From: an uncultured Chloroflexaceae bacterium
GTDB taxonomy: Bacteria > Chloroflexota > Chloroflexia > Chloroflexales > Chloroflexaceae
Assembly (NCBI GenBank): GCA_937141995.1
Contig: CAKZQX010000107.1
Span: 1-8,297, forward strand
DNA: 8,297 nt
Direction: 5' to 3'
Numbering within the stretch: position 1 is the stretch's first letter; every line of letters begins with the position of its first letter. A program made the position numbers and the translations under genes. Positions 6,638-8,297 of the stretch are shown piece after piece. The notes under the pieces are model-generated. The model worked only from the letters and a program-made list of their open reading frames with translations, made no database searches and had not been told where the DNA came from.

Positions 6638-6642
6638 AGGAG
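6638..6642 (+). promoter_or_regulatory. Ribosome binding site that sets the small-gene start at ATG 6650
   Basis: AGGAG lies 7 bases before ATG 6650, an ideal spacing. The longer in-frame reading from ATG 6551 has no ribosome binding site and begins inside the likely promoter region, so the shorter protein is preferred. Confidence 0.7.
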
Positions 6643-6649
6643 AGTAGCA

Positions 6650-6868
6650 ATGACAACATCGGAGCGTTACCAAAAGGCCCGCTACATTCAAGATATGCTG
6701 GCGCAGGAGTCAACTTATGGCTTTGGCCTGAATATGCAACTTATTCTCGCCGAGCTGTCTGAAGACGATCTGGAAGTTATTGAGCGCGTTGCCCAGCGCT
6801 GCCAGACATCCCGCCAGTCAAGTTTTTATCAGAGCAACTCCCGATTGGTGCATTCGGGCATTGATTGA
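6650..6868 (+). CDS. Unrecognised 72-residue soluble protein
   Basis: I do not recognise this protein. It has no signal peptide and no membrane segment. The middle is a likely amphipathic helical stretch (about 5-50) including ARYIQDMLAQE, MQLILAELSEDDLEVIERVA and a single cysteine in RCQTSRQ; the tail is rich in serine, glutamine and asparagine and is probably flexible. The acidic-hydrophobic pattern LSEDDLEVIERV suggests a small helical adaptor or regulator, but no function can be assigned. It is monocistronic: a terminator and a palindrome lie upstream and its own strong terminator begins 22 bases after the stop, which supports a real, expressed gene. The start is set by the AGGAG site. 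It could be a target or accessory of the preceding two-component system, purely from position. Confidence 0.75.
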   Translation: MTTSERYQKARYIQDMLAQESTYGFGLNMQLILAELSEDDLEVIERVAQRCQTSRQSSFYQSNSRLVHSGID

Positions 6869-6890
6869 TGCGATGTTCGTAGTGAACGAT

Positions 6891-6942
6891 GCCCCCAATC
6901 ATTGCGGATCAGCTATTGATTTGTAGTGGTTGGGGGCGTTTT
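6891..6942 (+). terminator. Intrinsic terminator of the small gene
   Basis: GCCCCCAATCA (6891-6901) pairs over 11 positions, with one G-T wobble, with TGGTTGGGGGC (6927-6937), and GTTTT follows. Inside the 25-base loop ATCA and TGAT can form a further short stem. A smaller GTTC/GAAC hairpin precedes it at 6875-6887. The T-tract exists only in the plus direction, so it serves the small gene. It ends 17 bases before the stop of the converging secreted-protein gene, which shows no obvious terminator of its own on the other strand. Confidence 0.75.
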
Positions 6943-6959
6943 GCGCTTACTCCTTACCT

Positions 6960-7634
6960 TCATCTGACAAGCAGGGGCAGCCAGACAACCTGCTCCGCCC
7001 GCTGAATATTGGTCCGCGACTGCCAGCCATAGTTTGTTACCGATGATGTAACCTGGTACTGCCCGGTAAACGCATCTGTCGCCAGATCCACCGTGACTGT
7101 GCGTGACCAGTCCTCCCCCGTTGCCAGAATCACCTCTGTGCCGTCAATCGTGGTCGTCAGGGTGCCGCCGGCACTGATCGCCTGCAGTGCCACCCGAGCG
7201 GTGCGCAGGTCTACCCCAAAATCGTCTGGTTCGCCCGTGGCAATATGCAGTGTGGTGGTGTAAGGGAGACTGTTCACTGGCTCCAGACCACTGGCCGCCC
7301 CACACCCGGCGGCACCGGCGCGGCTGGTACCATTGCCGGCCAACCCCCAATCGGATGCCGCAAGTTGGGGCAACTCCGCATCAGCAAAGGGCGCAAGCCG
7401 GCCCTGTGCTGCATCAAAATGGTATCCCGGAAAATCGATGCAGAGCATGGGAAGCTGACCAGTGCCCGCGATTGCCACCCAGAACTCAACAAAGAGATAC
7501 TGGCCTGCGGGTGGTTGTGTGATGGGCGGGTTTGCCGTGGCTGCCGATTCGAGGGTATATGTCTGTCGGGCCTGGCTCGGCGCACTCACCGCCAGCGTCA
7601 GCAGGATAACGAGTGTGCGAAGAAAAACTCTCAT
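6960..7634 (-). CDS. Secreted protein of unknown function with C-terminal WLPLLVR
   Basis: A 224-residue protein with a clear Sec signal peptide: MRVFLRT, a hydrophobic core LVILLTLAVSA and a likely cleavage after SQA (residue 22). The mature part is rich in T, A, G and alternating hydrophobic residues, which suggests beta structure. Residues 43-80 (GQYLFVEFWVAI, then IDFPGYHFD) recall the opening strands of DUF4352/telokin-like immunoglobulin folds, a weak resemblance judged by eye. Two cysteines, C65 and C111, could form one disulphide outside the cell. The protein ends WLPLLVR, a short tail I recall on many Chloroflexota exported proteins. ATG 7634 is preceded by AGAGGG at about 5 bases and by a promoter, so it is probably a single-gene unit. 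Export is well supported; function is unknown. Confidence 0.88.
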   Translation of the reverse strand: MRVFLRTLVILLTLAVSAPSQARQTYTLESAATANPPITQPPAGQYLFVEFWVAIAGTGQLPMLCIDFPGYHFDAAQGRLAPFADAELPQLAASDWGLAGNGTSRAGAAGCGAASGLEPVNSLPYTTTLHIATGEPDDFGVDLRTARVALQAISAGGTLTTTIDGTEVILATGEDWSRTVTVDLATDAFTGQYQVTSSVTNYGWQSRTNIQRAEQVVWLPLLVR

Positions 7635-7685
7635 TGTCCCTCTCTACCAAAGAAACTCGTCTGTTGCTGAATGGAGTATACTATG

Positions 7686-7714
7686 AATATATGAGCCTTT
7701 GAACATATCTTCAA
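7686..7714 (-). promoter_or_regulatory. Sigma70-type promoter of the secreted-protein gene
   Basis: On the minus strand TTGAAG (7714-7709), a 17-base spacer and TATATT (7691-7686) lie in the AT-rich gap between the phosphatase gene and the secreted-protein gene. The predicted start near 7679 leaves a leader of about 45 bases before ATG 7634. It indicates that the secreted-protein gene is not simply read through from the phosphatase. Confidence 0.55.
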
Positions 7715-7780
7715 TTATTGGAATATTTTACTTTTTTTAAAGATTTACTCATGGGAGTATCCAACACATCAGTATGCATA

Positions 7781-8297
7781 TCACTCGGGACGTTGGGCTT
7801 CACTGTGGAGCGCGATCACCGAAATATTATCGGTGCCACCCGCAGCGTTTGCTGCCGCGACCAGCGACTCCACCGCCTGCGTCGGATCGTTCCGGGACTG
7901 CAGCAGCAGTTCCAGGATAGCGGTATCCTCCAGCATACTCCAGAGGCCGTCGGTACAGAGCAGCAGCCAGTCTCCCGGCAGCAGCAGCACTTCCTGAAAC
8001 GAGGGCCGCACCGGATCAGGCTGGCCCACAACGCGGGTAACGATATGGTTATGGGGGTGGGTCGCCATCGCATCGACGGACAAGACCCCGGCAGCAACCA
8101 TCCGCGCCACCAGCGTATCATCTTCCGTCAGGCGCAGCAACTGATTGTCACGCGCCAGATACGCGCGCGTATCGCCCGCGTGGCAGATGTAGGCATACGG
8201 CGGGCGGATCAGGGCGGTAAGCAGCGTGGTCGCCATATGGTGATGCTGCTGTGCTATCTGTGCCATACTCTGGAGCCGCGCATTGGACGTCTCAATC
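7781..8297 (-). CDS. PP2C (PPM)-family Ser/Thr protein phosphatase, 5' end off the window
   Basis: The frame is open to the right edge (171 residues visible), so the N-terminus is missing. The internal ATG at 8266 is not the start: in-frame codons continue upstream and the family's first motifs (the NED and DGMGG regions, about 70-80 residues) should lie beyond the edge. Seen in order: ATTLLTALI, GDTRAYL, RLTEDDTLV, GVLSVDAMATHPHNHIVTRVVG, GDWLLLCTDGLW and GGTDNISVIAL. The aspartates of CTDG and TDN, which bind the two metal ions in this family, are present, so this part is catalytically intact. The histidine often found in the LTxDHS motif is replaced by aspartate. The enzyme should remove phosphate from Ser/Thr, and such genes often sit beside Ser/Thr kinase or FHA-domain genes, which could lie to the right. 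It is a cytosolic bacterial Stp-type enzyme by size. Confidence 0.93.
   Translation of the reverse strand, partial: IETSNARLQSMAQIAQQHHHMATTLLTALIRPPYAYICHAGDTRAYLARDNQLLRLTEDDTLVARMVAAGVLSVDAMATHPHNHIVTRVVGQPDPVRPSFQEVLLLPGDWLLLCTDGLWSMLEDTAILELLLQSRNDPTQAVESLVAAANAAGGTDNISVIALHSEAQRPE

Noticed and set aside
6551..6649. Longer reading of the small gene from ATG 6551
   Set aside because: There is no ribosome binding site before 6551, the stretch overlaps promoter-like sequence, and AGGAG at 6638-6642 points to ATG 6650.
7746..7759. TACTC-ATGG-GAGTA inverted repeat just after the phosphatase gene
   Set aside because: The stem has only five base pairs and is AT-rich; on the minus strand only AATCTTT follows. 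It is too weak to call a terminator.

Overview
The window looks like chromosome of a filamentous anoxygenic phototroph-type Chloroflexota (Chloroflexia, for example a Chloroflexus or Roseiflexus relative). The case rests on moderate-to-high GC, a very large multi-PAS/GAF HisKA_3 sensor kinase with a NarL-type regulator, an Stp-type PP2C phosphatase, and a secreted protein ending in a W-L-P-L-L-V-R tail of the kind I recall from this phylum. This is inference from gene style, with no database match behind it.

Layout: (1) 1-2258, minus strand: a large partial gene for an Eco57I-like (gamma-class) adenine-N6 DNA methyltransferase. It starts at 2258 and runs off the left edge, with 752 codons visible. 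(2) 2259-2605: a divergent control region. It has a near-consensus promoter for the methylase (TTGACA-16-TATAGT) surrounded by dyads and repeated GGACAT half-sites, and a second promoter (TTGCTC-17-TATACT) reading right into a leader of about 200 nt. (3) 2606-6381, plus strand: a two-gene two-component operon, a 1042-residue membrane sensor kinase overlapping by 4 bases (ATGA) a 216-residue NarL/FixJ response regulator. It ends in a nested hairpin terminator whose 3' arm and T-tract are tandemly duplicated. (4) 6482-6942, plus strand: an unrecognised 72-residue protein gene with a good ribosome binding site, a perfect 12-bp palindrome upstream and its own strong terminator. (5) 6960-7634, minus strand: a secreted protein of unknown function with its own promoter. 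(6) 7781 to the right edge, minus strand: the C-terminal two thirds of a PP2C-family Ser/Thr phosphatase.

How the parts work together: the kinase and regulator form one signalling pair. The small gene downstream has a palindrome at promoter distance and could be a target of the regulator, but that is a guess. The methylase is a DNA-modification gene, probably from a restriction or other defence system. No nuclease domain is visible in the part present, so any nuclease would lie in the missing C-terminus or off the left edge. The symmetrical elements around its promoter and start codon suggest tight control. No RNA genes, CRISPR array, insertion sequence or integrase was seen.
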